DNA from: Chryseobacterium aurantiacum
GTDB taxonomy: Bacteria; Bacteroidota; Bacteroidia; Flavobacteriales; Weeksellaceae
Reading direction: 5' to 3'
NCBI RefSeq assembly: GCF_003020585.1
Contig: NZ_PXUE01000006.1
Location: 186,001 to 250,000 of the forward strand
DNA: 64,000 bases
The position numbers were made by a program, and so were the translations under genes. Positions 17,100-24,913 of the stretch are shown in pieces (position 1 is the first letter of the stretch; the number at the start of each line of letters is the position of its first letter). The notes under the pieces were generated by a model that saw only the letters and a list, made by a program, of their open reading frames with translations, did no database searches and was not told the origin of the DNA.

Positions 17100-17630
17100 T
17101 TATTTGTTAATCAGCCCAAAGAGTTTAGCATCTACAAATTTTCCTTTCTCAAAAAAGTAATCTCTCATGGTTCCTTCTTCCTGAAAGTTGAGAGAAGACA
17201 AAAGCTTTTCGGAGGAGATGTTTGCCGGATCAATAAATGCGTCTATCCGATGTAGCCTCATGCTTTCAAAACCAAATGTGAGAATGGGAAGTAGGGCTTC
17301 TTTCATAAAAGACCTCTGCCAATATAAAGGATTAAGCTCATATCCAATCTCGGCTTTGAAATGCTCATGATACCAGTTGTGATAGCCACAGGTGCCAATT
17401 ACTTTCTTTTCAGCCCTTAGTTCCAAGGCCCATCGAAAACCCTTTCCTTTTTCAAACTCGCTGTTGAAATGTTGGATGATATGTTGTGCATCTTCCAGTG
17501 TTTTGAAAGTATCAAGGTCATAATATTCCATAACTTCATCCTGTGAAAAATACTCAAAAAGATCTTCCGAGTCATTCAGGGTGAGCTGTCGCAAAATAAG
17601 TCTTTCAGTTTCTAAAACAGGAAATTCCAT
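17100..17630 (-). CDS. GNAT family N-acetyltransferase
   Basis: A 176-residue RimJ/RimL-like acetyltransferase. It starts MEFPVLETERLILRQLT from the ATG at 17628-17630; the frame extends upstream only to a TTG. GTCGYHNW and AEIGYELNPLYWQRSFMKEAL give the central strand and CoA-binding helix. The loop here is NPLYWQRSF rather than a clear QxxGxG, so CoA binding may be slightly atypical. It is convergent with the JmjC gene, 3 nt apart. Substrate unknown. Confidence 0.87.
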   Translation of the reverse strand: MEFPVLETERLILRQLTLNDSEDLFEYFSQDEVMEYYDLDTFKTLEDAQHIIQHFNSEFEKGKGFRWALELRAEKKVIGTCGYHNWYHEHFKAEIGYELNPLYWQRSFMKEALLPILTFGFESMRLHRIDAFIDPANISSEKLLSSLNFQEEGTMRDYFFEKGKFVDAKLFGLINK

Positions 17631-17730
17631 GGGTTTGATTTTATGGTGAAAATACAATTAATTCCTGATAAGGAAAAGAGCATTCAAGCATAAACCATGA
17701 AACAATTCTGAAACCCTGAATTTATTTTTC

Positions 17731-17738
17731 TAAATTTG
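17731..17738 (+). promoter_or_regulatory. -7 box of mutS
   Basis: TAAATTTG matches TAnnTTTG exactly and lies 16 nt before the mutS ATG. The leader would be very short. Confidence 0.5.
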
Positions 17739-17754
17739 GGGTTCATTTTTTACT

Positions 17755-20346
17755 ATGGCAAAATCGAAGAAGGAAACCCCGCTAATGACCCAGTATAATA
17801 CCATCAAGGGTAAATATCCTGATGCACTTTTACTTTTCAGAGTAGGGGACTTTTATGAAACTTTTGGGCAGGATGCCGTGAGAACATCTCAGATTTTAGG
17901 AATTGTTCTTACTAAAAGAGCCAACGGAGACGGACACATCGAGTTGGCAGGATTTCCACATCATTCAGTAGATTCTTATCTGCCAAAATTGGTAAGAGCA
18001 GGCATGAGAGTGGCTATCTGCGACCAGTTGGAAGACCCGAAAATGGTGAAAGGCATTGTGAAAAGAGGGGTTACGGAATTGGTAACTCCCGGAGTGACAT
18101 TTAATGATCAGGTCTTAAACTCCAAAAAGAATAACTTCCTGCTTTCTTTGCACAAGGAAAAAGAGAAATACGGAATCGCATTAGTAGATATTTCTACCGG
18201 TGAATTCCTTGTGAGTGAGGGGAATATCGAAAAACTGCTGCACATTGTCAATACCTTTGATCCGAGTGAGATTATTTTCCAGAGAAGTGTGCAGATTCCT
18301 GAACAGATCAAGAATAAAAATGCCTTTAAGCTTGAAGACTGGGCTTTTCAATACAATTTTGCCTACGAAAAACTAACAAATCACTTTAAAACCAATTCTT
18401 TAAAAGGTTTTGGGATTGAAAATTTACCACTGGCAATTACCGCTGCCGGGGCTATTTTTGCGTATCTCGTAGAAGATACCCATCATAATCTTCTTGCACA
18501 TATTACTAAACTTCAGGTTATTCCTCAGGAAGATTACCTGATGATGGATAATTTTACATTAAGAAATCTGGAAATTGTTTACCCAAGCAACCCACAAGGG
18601 AAATCGCTTCTGGATATCATTGACAAGACATCTACTCCCATGGGGGGAAGGTTATTGAGAAGAAGAATTATTCTTCCTCTGAAATCGGTGGATGAAATTG
18701 CCAGAAGGCTTTCGCTGATTGATTTTCTGAACGAAAAAGATGCTCTTAAGTATGAAATAAGCCAGCTGTTAAAATCCATTTCTGATCTTGATCGATTGAT
18801 GGGAAAACTGGCAGCAGAGAAAATTTCACCAAAAGAATTGGGGTATCTGCGTCAAAGTTTAATTAATATCCATAAAATCAAGTCGTTATTACATCCTCAT
18901 GCCGATGTGTTGGCTTGGCTTGAACCCTTATTTGATCTTGAAGAACTTATTAAGTTCCTGCAGAATTATCTTAACGAAGAGCTTCCGGTTAACATCGCCA
19001 AGGGAAATGTTATTAAGAATGGTGTTTCTGAAGAACTGGACAGGTTAAGAAATCTCCAGAGCAAAGGCCGAGGATTTCTGGATGAAATGTGCCAGAGAGA
19101 AATTGAAAGAACTGGAATTTCAAGTCTGAAGATTGATTTTAATAATGTTTTTGGATACTATATTGAAGTCCGAAATACCCATAAAGATAAAGTTCCGAGT
19201 GATTGGTTAAGAAAGCAGACCCTTGTGAATGCTGAACGATATATTACAGAGGAGTTAAAAGAATATGAAAGCCAGATTTTAGGCGCCGAAGAAAAAATTG
19301 GTGTTCTGGAAAGTAAGCTGTACAGAGATGTATGTACTGAAACAATGGTTTATATAGATCAAATTCAGGGTAACTCCAATATCATTGCACAATTGGATGT
19401 TGCTGCCGGATTATCTGAACTGGCTGTTTCCGAGAGCTATACAAAACCTATTTTAAATGACGGTTATGCAATTGACCTGAAAGAAGCAAGGCATCCAATC
19501 ATTGAAAATGCTCTTCCATTGGGAGAAAAATATATCCCGAATGATATCTTTTTAGATAAAGATTCTCAACAGATCATTATGGTTACGGGACCCAACATGG
19601 CCGGTAAGTCTGCTATTCTACGTCAGACGGCTATCGTATGTCTTCTGGCTCAGATTGGAAGCTTTGTGCCCGCAAAACACGCAGAGATCGGTTTATTGGA
19701 CAAGATCTTTACTAGAGTAGGAGCCACAGATAATATTTCGGCAGGTGAATCTACATTCATGGTAGAAATGAATGAGGCGGCCAACATTCTGAATAATATT
19801 TCTGAACGAAGCCTTATCCTTCTGGATGAAATTGGTCGCGGAACATCAACTTATGACGGAGTTTCCATTGCATGGGCCATTGCAGAATACCTTCATCAGC
19901 ATCCTACACAGGCAAAGACCTTATTTGCCACCCATTATCACGAGCTGAATGAAATGACGGTGAATTTTGAGCGTGTAAAGAATTTTCATGTATCCATTCA
20001 GGAAAACAAGGGGAATATTATCTTCTTAAGAAAGTTGGTTCCGGGAGGTAGTGAGCATAGTTTCGGTATTCATGTTGCCAAACTTGCAGGGATGCCTGCT
20101 AAAGTGGTAAACAGAGCAAACGAAATCCTTAAAACCCTTGAAGCCAGCAGAACGCAAGGAAATGGCAGCACATCTGAAAGTATTAAAAGAGTAACCGAAG
20201 AAAATATGCAGCTCTCTTTCTTCCAGCTGGATGATCCTGTTCTGGAGAATATCCGTGAGGAGCTTACAAAGATTGACATCAACACGTTAACGCCTATAGA
20301 AGCTCTAATGAAGCTGAATGCCATAAAAAAAATGATTGGAAAATAA
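17755..20346 (+). CDS. mutS: DNA mismatch repair protein MutS
   Basis: An 863-residue full-length MutS that recognises mismatches and small loops and recruits MutL. The mismatch-reading Phe-x-Glu is in GDFYETFG (Phe33, Glu35). The ATPase domain has Walker A GPNMAGKS (about 612-619), STFMVEM, Walker B LILLDEIGRGTSTYDG and LFATHYHEL. The C-terminal region (about 800-863) has the QLSFFQLDDP motif expected in the MutS tail. The last codons and stop form the left arm and loop of the terminator. Identification is secure. Confidence 0.98.
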   Translation: MAKSKKETPLMTQYNTIKGKYPDALLLFRVGDFYETFGQDAVRTSQILGIVLTKRANGDGHIELAGFPHHSVDSYLPKLVRAGMRVAICDQLEDPKMVKGIVKRGVTELVTPGVTFNDQVLNSKKNNFLLSLHKEKEKYGIALVDISTGEFLVSEGNIEKLLHIVNTFDPSEIIFQRSVQIPEQIKNKNAFKLEDWAFQYNFAYEKLTNHFKTNSLKGFGIENLPLAITAAGAIFAYLVEDTHHNLLAHITKLQVIPQEDYLMMDNFTLRNLEIVYPSNPQGKSLLDIIDKTSTPMGGRLLRRRIILPLKSVDEIARRLSLIDFLNEKDALKYEISQLLKSISDLDRLMGKLAAEKISPKELGYLRQSLINIHKIKSLLHPHADVLAWLEPLFDLEELIKFLQNYLNEELPVNIAKGNVIKNGVSEELDRLRNLQSKGRGFLDEMCQREIERTGISSLKIDFNNVFGYYIEVRNTHKDKVPSDWLRKQTLVNAERYITEELKEYESQILGAEEKIGVLESKLYRDVCTETMVYIDQIQGNSNIIAQLDVAAGLSELAVSESYTKPILNDGYAIDLKEARHPIIENALPLGEKYIPNDIFLDKDSQQIIMVTGPNMAGKSAILRQTAIVCLLAQIGSFVPAKHAEIGLLDKIFTRVGATDNISAGESTFMVEMNEAANILNNISERSLILLDEIGRGTSTYDGVSIAWAIAEYLHQHPTQAKTLFATHYHELNEMTVNFERVKNFHVSIQENKGNIIFLRKLVPGGSEHSFGIHVAKLAGMPAKVVNRANEILKTLEASRTQGNGSTSESIKRVTEENMQLSFFQLDDPVLENIREELTKIDINTLTPIEALMKLNAIKKMIGK

Positions 20347-20360
20347 TCCAATCATTTTTC
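20331..20360 (+). terminator. mutS terminator overlapping the stop codon
   Basis: A perfect 10-bp stem pairs 20331-20340 with 20347-20356. The 6-nt loop contains the stop codon TAA, and T5-C-T4 follows. Confidence 0.75.
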
Positions 20361-20382
20361 TTTTCACAAGGTTGAAAAATAG

Positions 20383-20541
20383 CTAGCAACAGTATCCGTT
20401 TTTTCCAACAGGACCTATAATAAGGAAATGGCCAACTCCCCGAAGTTTACATAAACCTTCTGCACAGTTGGCGGCACCGCCATTAATTTCTTTCAGTTCG
20501 CTTTTGGTAAGCTTTCGTTTCTGAATACTTAACTTTTTCAT
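20383..20541 (-). CDS. Double-glycine leader, Cys-rich bacteriocin-like peptide 1
   Basis: A 52-residue peptide. Leader residues 1-22 (MKKLSIQKRKLTKSELKEI, then NGG) end in a double glycine, the cleavage signal of C39-peptidase exporters. The mature part would be about 30 residues with Cys in ANCAEGLC and a terminal NGYCC, so four Cys that could form two disulfides. I start at the ATG at 20539-20541, which matches the MKK starts of the three sister genes. It is last of four tandem paralogues and convergent with mutS. No exporter or modification enzyme is adjacent. Annotated relatives are usually called bacteriocin-like; activity is unproven. Confidence 0.75.
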   Translation of the reverse strand: MKKLSIQKRKLTKSELKEINGGAANCAEGLCKLRGVGHFLIIGPVGKNGYCC

Positions 20542-20570
20542 ATGATTTTGAATTTGGTTGCAGATGTTTT

Positions 20571-20735
20571 TTAGCAACAAGGTCCATCCTGAATTCCGGG
20601 AACTCCTGATCGTTCTATTCCGGTCCTCATATCTGTACAGCTTATTACGACAGGACAGACAGGTCTAAGACCTCCACTTATTTCCTTTAATTCCTTTTTG
20701 GAAAGTTTTCTTTGTGGAATGGTTGATTTTTTCAT
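20571..20735 (-). CDS. Double-glycine leader, Cys-rich bacteriocin-like peptide 2
   Basis: A 54-residue paralogue. The leader (MKKSTIPQRKLSKKELKEIS) ends in GG. The predicted mature part has RPVCPVVISC, a Gly/Arg middle section, and a DGPCC end. Spacing between the first two Cys is five residues, against four in the sisters, and the end is GPCC rather than GYCC, so this is the most divergent copy. It lies 29 nt from peptide 1 and 46 nt from peptide 3, so all four are probably one transcript. Confidence 0.75.
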   Translation of the reverse strand: MKKSTIPQRKLSKKELKEISGGLRPVCPVVISCTDMRTGIERSGVPGIQDGPCC

Positions 20736-20781
20736 AGTGGTTTTAATTTTTGAGTGTCAGATGTTAATAAGTTATCGTCTA

Positions 20782-20943
20782 TTAGCAGCAATAGCCATCT
20801 CTATCTAAACGGCCAATCTGCATTTCATCAGACCCACGTACCATACAAAATCCTTCTATACATATATTAGGTCCGCCACCTCCGTTAATATTTTTCAATG
20901 CTTTTTTTGTCAGTTTCTTTTGTTGAATGTTTAATTTTTTCAT
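20782..20943 (-). CDS. Double-glycine leader, Cys-rich bacteriocin-like peptide 3
   Basis: A 53-residue paralogue. The leader (MKKLNIQQKKLTKKALKNIN) ends in a run of four Gly, so the cleavage point is ambiguous by two residues. The mature part has NICIEGFCMVRGSDE, and the C-terminus is DGYCC. It shares FCMV-GSDE and the GYCC end with peptide 4, showing recent duplication of this pair. The gap to peptide 4 is 33 nt. Confidence 0.78.
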   Translation of the reverse strand: MKKLNIQQKKLTKKALKNINGGGGPNICIEGFCMVRGSDEMQIGRLDRDGYCC

Positions 20944-20976
20944 AGTATTTTTCGTTTTGGTTGATTTTTAATTAGA

Positions 20977-21135
20977 TTAACAGCAGTATCCATCTTCTCC
21001 TATAAGACCTCGTACCAGTTCATCAGATCCGGGAACCATACAGAAGCCTCTTAGGCAGAATACTCTGTTGCCACCATTAATTTCCTTTAACTCTTGCTTT
21101 GTCAATTTTCTTTGTTGAATGTTTGATTTTTTCAT
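20977..21135 (-). CDS. Double-glycine leader, Cys-rich bacteriocin-like peptide 4
   Basis: A 52-residue paralogue, first in the reverse-strand array. The leader (MKKSNIQQRKLTKQELKEI, then NGG) is almost identical to the sisters. The mature part has VFCLRGFCMVPGSDE, and the C-terminus is EDGYCC. I start at the ATG at 21133-21135; the open frame continues upstream, but that extension has no counterpart in the other copies. The promoter should lie in the AT-rich gap 21136-21285, which also serves the divergent thioredoxin-like gene. Confidence 0.78.
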   Translation of the reverse strand: MKKSNIQQRKLTKQELKEINGGNRVFCLRGFCMVPGSDELVRGLIGEDGYCC

Positions 21136-21285
21136 GATAATTTTAGTTTGGTTGTAAGCTAATTTACATTTTATTTTGAATAATTCAATAGGTGGTGAAT
21201 GAAAATTATACAATAATTAAATATTATTAACAAATTTTAACAGATTGATACTCACGGGAAAAGAATGCAATTGGTAAATTTGAGT

Positions 21286-21774
21286 ATGAAGAACTTAATA
21301 AAAATATTGGCCATATTTTTGTTCTGTACAGCTTATAAAGCTCAGCAGACTGAGGTTTCTGTTATAAAATATGAAGATCTTGAAAAAAGGATTCAGCAGG
21401 AAAAAGATAAATTTCTGGTCGTTAACTTCTGGGCAACAACCTGCGCTCCATGTGTGAAAGAATTGCCACACTTTATGGAAGTCAATAATAAATTTGCAGG
21501 AAACCCTAAGTTTAAGATGATTCTGGTTTCATTGGACAGACTGGTGGATAAGGACAGGGTTTTAAAATTTATAAAAAATAAAAACCTGACTGCTGAGGTT
21601 ATTCTGCTGGATGATATTAAAAGAATGAACACCTGGATTCCCCGGTTTGAAAAGAACTGGGATGGAAATATTCCGGTAACTCTCTTCTATAAGAATGGAG
21701 AAAAAGTGTTTTTCAATGACGGAGAAATGAGCAGGGAAGACCTTGACAAAACAATTAGTGAAAATTTACAATAA
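21286..21774 (+). CDS. Secreted thioredoxin-like (TlpA-type) protein
   Basis: A 162-residue periplasmic thioredoxin-fold protein. A signal peptide (MKNLIKILAIFLFCTAYKAQ) is followed by the redox site WATTCAPCVKELPHF, a CxxC motif of the TlpA/ResA kind. Such proteins reduce or oxidise periplasmic disulfides, for example in cytochrome or secreted-protein maturation. I use the ATG at 21286, which gives a clean signal peptide. The next gene follows after 8 nt, and the array of Cys-rich peptides is divergent, an interesting but unproven association. Confidence 0.88.
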   Translation: MKNLIKILAIFLFCTAYKAQQTEVSVIKYEDLEKRIQQEKDKFLVVNFWATTCAPCVKELPHFMEVNNKFAGNPKFKMILVSLDRLVDKDRVLKFIKNKNLTAEVILLDDIKRMNTWIPRFEKNWDGNIPVTLFYKNGEKVFFNDGEMSREDLDKTISENLQ

Positions 21775-21782
21775 ATAATAGT

Positions 21783-22439
21783 ATGAAAAATCTGAAAATT
21801 TTAATGACAGCATTTGTCGTTGGTTTAGGCTTAATGAGCTTTACAACAACGGATCACGATAAAAATATACCTCAAAAAGAAAAAAAGACTGCCGTAAAGG
21901 GCTATGAAGTAGGAGATGAGGCGGCTGATTTTAAACTTAAAAATATTGATGGAAAGATGGTTTCCCTAAGTGATTTTAAGACTGCAAAAGGATTTATTGT
22001 GGTCTTTACATGCAACCATTGTCCTTATGCAAAGAAATATGAAGACCGAATCATAGAGCTTGATAAAAAATATAAAGATCAGGGATATCCGGTCATTGCC
22101 ATCAACCCGAATGATCCTAATGTACAACCTGAAGATGGTTACAAACAGATGATTGACAGGGCAAAACAGAAAGGGTTCACGTTTCCGTATTTAGTAGATG
22201 AAGGTCAAAAAATTTATCCTCAATATGGCGCTACAAAAACCCCGCATGTCTTTGTATTGGAAAAAGAAAACGGCAAAAATATCGTAAAATATATAGGAGC
22301 CATTGACAATAATTATGATAATCCCAATGATGTGTCTGAATATTATGCTCAGGATGCAGTAAACGCTTTGATAAAGGGAGAGCCTGTAAAAATGACAAAA
22401 ACTGTTGCCATCGGGTGTACAATAAAGGTAAAGAAATAA
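21783..22439 (+). CDS. Exported redoxin/AhpC-TSA-like protein
   Basis: A 218-residue thioredoxin-superfamily protein with an N-terminal signal sequence (MKNLKILMTAFVVGLGLMSF). The fold begins at EVGDEAADFKLKNIDG. The active-site region is VVFTCNHCPYAKKYE, a CxxC of the kind seen in the redoxin subgroup related to DUF899/PA-type proteins. The C-terminus has a lone Cys in IGCTIKVKK. It is co-transcribed with the upstream TlpA-like gene, and a terminator follows. It is probably a periplasmic thiol oxidoreductase; the partner is unknown. Confidence 0.85.
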   Translation: MKNLKILMTAFVVGLGLMSFTTTDHDKNIPQKEKKTAVKGYEVGDEAADFKLKNIDGKMVSLSDFKTAKGFIVVFTCNHCPYAKKYEDRIIELDKKYKDQGYPVIAINPNDPNVQPEDGYKQMIDRAKQKGFTFPYLVDEGQKIYPQYGATKTPHVFVLEKENGKNIVKYIGAIDNNYDNPNDVSEYYAQDAVNALIKGEPVKMTKTVAIGCTIKVKK

Positions 22440-22458
22440 TATATTTGCTTAAATAATG

Positions 22459-22487
22459 ATCGGCGTTTTTCTAAATGCCGATTTTTT
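22459..22487 (+). terminator. Intrinsic terminator of the thioredoxin-like operon
   Basis: A 10-bp stem with one G-U pair (22459-22468 with 22473-22482) has a 4-nt loop and a T6 tail. Confidence 0.85.
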
Positions 22488-22514
22488 ATGCCTTTTTTAT
22501 CTTCAAAAACAATC

Positions 22515-22913
22515 ATGATGAAATTACAATTTAGCCTGAAATACTTTCTGATCTCCATCTTCATTTTTCTTATAGAAGTTTTAATTGCCACCAAGCTGAA
22601 AGATATTTTTTTTGTGCGGGCTTATCTGGGTGATGTCATTGTTGTTATCCTTCTTTATACAATGGTGAAAAGCTTTTTCAGGGTAAATAATCAAAAACTT
22701 ATTGGAGGGATTTTAATTTTTTCCTGCATGGTGGAGTTTGCACAATACTTCAATATTGCAGAAAAATTAGGCTTCCGAGAGGGAAGCCTAATGTATATTG
22801 TTATCGGAAATTCATTTTCCTGGATAGATATTCTGTGTTATGCTGCAGGGTGTCTGCTAATTTATCTTTTTGTAAAAGTGACAGAAAATAAAGCTATAAC
22901 GGCTAATTCCTGA
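22515..22913 (+). CDS. DUF2809 family membrane protein
   Basis: A 132-residue integral membrane protein with about four hydrophobic helices (FLISIFIFLIEVLIA, DVIVVILLYTMV, LIGGILIFSCMVEFAQ and the last near 105-125). VRAYLGDVIVVILLYTMV and NSFSWIDILCYAAGCLL match the DUF2809 pattern of a conserved Arg and Gly-Asp. An ATG at 22488 would add nine residues, but it abuts the terminator, so I prefer 22515. Function unknown. Confidence 0.8.
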   Translation: MMKLQFSLKYFLISIFIFLIEVLIATKLKDIFFVRAYLGDVIVVILLYTMVKSFFRVNNQKLIGGILIFSCMVEFAQYFNIAEKLGFREGSLMYIVIGNSFSWIDILCYAAGCLLIYLFVKVTENKAITANS

Positions 22914-22923
22914 TTCCTGCTAC

Positions 22924-23841
22924 CTATCTCCCAAAACTATCATATTTATCCTCTGCATACTTGATAAAGCGATTCAATAAAGCTACATTTTCCTTTTCCA
23001 TGGAAGAAAGCTCATTGTCCACATTTCCCGAAACAGGAATATACCAATCCGTCTGTTCGAAGAAATTTCTATAGGTTTCTTTTTTAAAGGAATAACCGTG
23101 CCTTGCAAATACAGAATTTTTGATAATCTCGAGATCCAGTTTTCTTAGATTTTTAATTTCTTTTTCATTCAGTTTTTGTTTGGATGCGTTAAGCTTGAAT
23201 ACCGCATCAGAAGCCACTCTGTTTTTGGATGTAGTGTAGCTTTCCGTCTTTCCCTCACTATCTGTATATTTCTCTACAAAATCCTTCGGATTTGTCCAGT
23301 CAACCAAGTTGGAATCCGGATCCAGCATGAAATTAGGGTTATAAACAAATTCTTTTTTGGTGAGCTTAAGGGTTTTCAAAGGAGCCTTTACAGCCGTCTT
23401 ATTAAATGCATTCCACTTTCCGGTAAGGCTGTCACCGCTTAGTTTTACCTCAAATCTACCATCCGTTTTGTCATTTCCGGGTTCATCCAGCACAAAAGAT
23501 TTTGAAGATTCATTGAAGACTCCTCTGATGGGGCGCTGGTTTCCATTTACAATACTTTGCCCGTAAACACTGTCCTTTGTAATTCTATTGATTTTCAGGG
23601 AGATTCTTTTGTAGACGCTTCCGTCATATTCTGAACCATCAGATTCATCAATCATTTTTTCCATACCGGCAAACTCTCCGGTGTAGATTCCATAGTATTC
23701 CTGATGAAGTTCCGGAATGATAACAGAATCTTTTTTTGCGGTTAGAGAATCATTTCCTGATCCGTTGGTTTTCCCATCTTTTTTACATCCTACCAATGAA
23801 ATGGTAAGTAGGGAAATAAGCGTGTAATTTAAAATTTTCAT
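22924..23841 (-). CDS. YARHG-domain lipoprotein
   Basis: A 305-residue lipoprotein. The lipobox LVGC places Cys at 19, followed by a Lys/Asp/Ser-rich linker. The C-terminal YARHG domain is seen in NSVFARHGYSFKKETYRNFF and TDWYIPVSGN. YARHG proteins are extracellular or periplasmic; the domain is thought to bind cell-wall or peptide ligands. Residues about 55-160 form a beta-rich domain of unknown type. Its start overlaps the DUF2306 gene's stop by 4 nt (ATGA), so the pair is translationally coupled. Confidence 0.85.
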   Translation of the reverse strand: MKILNYTLISLLTISLVGCKKDGKTNGSGNDSLTAKKDSVIIPELHQEYYGIYTGEFAGMEKMIDESDGSEYDGSVYKRISLKINRITKDSVYGQSIVNGNQRPIRGVFNESSKSFVLDEPGNDKTDGRFEVKLSGDSLTGKWNAFNKTAVKAPLKTLKLTKKEFVYNPNFMLDPDSNLVDWTNPKDFVEKYTDSEGKTESYTTSKNRVASDAVFKLNASKQKLNEKEIKNLRKLDLEIIKNSVFARHGYSFKKETYRNFFEQTDWYIPVSGNVDNELSSMEKENVALLNRFIKYAEDKYDSFGR

Positions 23842-24476
23842 AGATGTTTTTTTGTGATTAAGTATTCAATTAAAAGGAGATTGGGGATCCAGCCCAGCCA
23901 CGCAATGATTTGGTAGACATCCATGGGGTTGGGGTGAAATAAATATACAATAATAACTTTCCACATTCGTAATGTGATGGCAGATAAAGTAAGAGCAAAG
24001 CTTCTCCACATCCATTGTTTATGCTCCTTAAATCTTTTTTGTCTGGCCAGTTGATAGGCCTTATAGGTAGAAAACCACCATAAAACCCCTAAAATAATAA
24101 ATGAAACCTTTGAAGAAAATCCACCATTAGCAAAGAATCCCATATACATTCCGGAGGGAGCAGCAAAAAGAAGAATGAGAAAAATATAGACCTTTCCCAT
24201 GTTTCTGTGAAGATTTCTTAACCCAAAATCTTTCCTTATGACAGCTAAGAAACCGGAAAGTAATACAAAAATGCTTGTATAAACATGAGTATAAAAAAAC
24301 GTAAGATATTCCGGGCTTTCTACTACTTCTGTTTGTTTAATCATCAGAAAGCTAACATTAGAATCCAATGGAATATATTCCAGCGTGATTGTAAGCATCA
24401 GCCAAAAGAAATACCCAAATCCCAGAACTAAAAGGATTGTGAGAATTTTTGAAACATTTCTTTTGGCCGAAACCAT
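23838..24476 (-). CDS. DUF2306 family membrane protein
   Basis: A 212-residue protein with about six membrane helices. FYTHVYTSIFVLLSG and LRNLHRNMGKVYIF give the conserved His and HR-x-GKxY motif of DUF2306, followed by LFAAPSGMYMGFFANGG and KEHKQWMWRSFALTLSA. The paired His residues are reminiscent of haem-binding four-helix membrane proteins, but that is inference. It is coupled to the downstream YARHG lipoprotein by a 4-nt overlap and starts 1 nt after the TonB-domain gene. Confidence 0.85.
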   Translation of the reverse strand: MVSAKRNVSKILTILLVLGFGYFFWLMLTITLEYIPLDSNVSFLMIKQTEVVESPEYLTFFYTHVYTSIFVLLSGFLAVIRKDFGLRNLHRNMGKVYIFLILLFAAPSGMYMGFFANGGFSSKVSFIILGVLWWFSTYKAYQLARQKRFKEHKQWMWRSFALTLSAITLRMWKVIIVYLFHPNPMDVYQIIAWLGWIPNLLLIEYLITKKHL

Positions 24477-24477
24477 A

Positions 24478-24882
24478 TCAGAGGTTTATAGTTGTTGGAA
24501 CTGTAACCCAATATTTTACAGGACGGCCACTACTCTGAGCGGGCTTCCATTTAATTTTTATGGATTTTATAACACGTTCCATTTCCTGATTCATGTCCTT
24601 ATTATCCCCTTTAGCAGAGACAGATTCAATATTTCCATTAGTGCCCACTACAAATTTTGTTACTGATGTAAGTACTCCAGAGCTTTTTATGTTTGAAATA
24701 TTGATTTCTTGGTAAATATATTTTCTGAGAGCATCCATACCGCCGGGGAACTCTGCTGGAGTTTCTACATTGACATTCTCTGTAGAGACAACAGATTTAT
24801 TGTTTGCCAATCCTGTTTGTATTGTTTGGGCAAAAATAAAATGAGAGACTAATAGTAAGATAAATAAACCTGCTTTTTTCAT
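24478..24882 (-). CDS. Secreted TonB C-terminal domain protein
   Basis: A 134-residue protein with a signal peptide (MKKAGLFILLLVSHFIFAQ) and then a TonB_C-like domain beginning at AEFPGGMDALRKYIYQEI. VTKFVVGTNGNIESVSAKG and IKWKPAQSSGRPVKYWVTVP are the usual strands. There is no proline-rich spacer, so it cannot span the periplasm as a classical TonB. I start at the ATG at 24880-24882 because the signal peptide begins there. It stands first in a run with the DUF2306 and YARHG genes. Confidence 0.83.
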   Translation of the reverse strand: MKKAGLFILLLVSHFIFAQTIQTGLANNKSVVSTENVNVETPAEFPGGMDALRKYIYQEINISNIKSSGVLTSVTKFVVGTNGNIESVSAKGDNKDMNQEMERVIKSIKIKWKPAQSSGRPVKYWVTVPTTINL

Positions 24883-24913
24883 AGTTATAGTTTTTATTAA
24901 AAGTAGTGTTTTT

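Noticed and set aside
21136..21213. N-terminal extension of bacteriocin-like peptide 4 in the open frame
   Set aside because: The three sister genes start with MKK at the equivalent place. The extension has no counterpart and lies in the probable promoter region.
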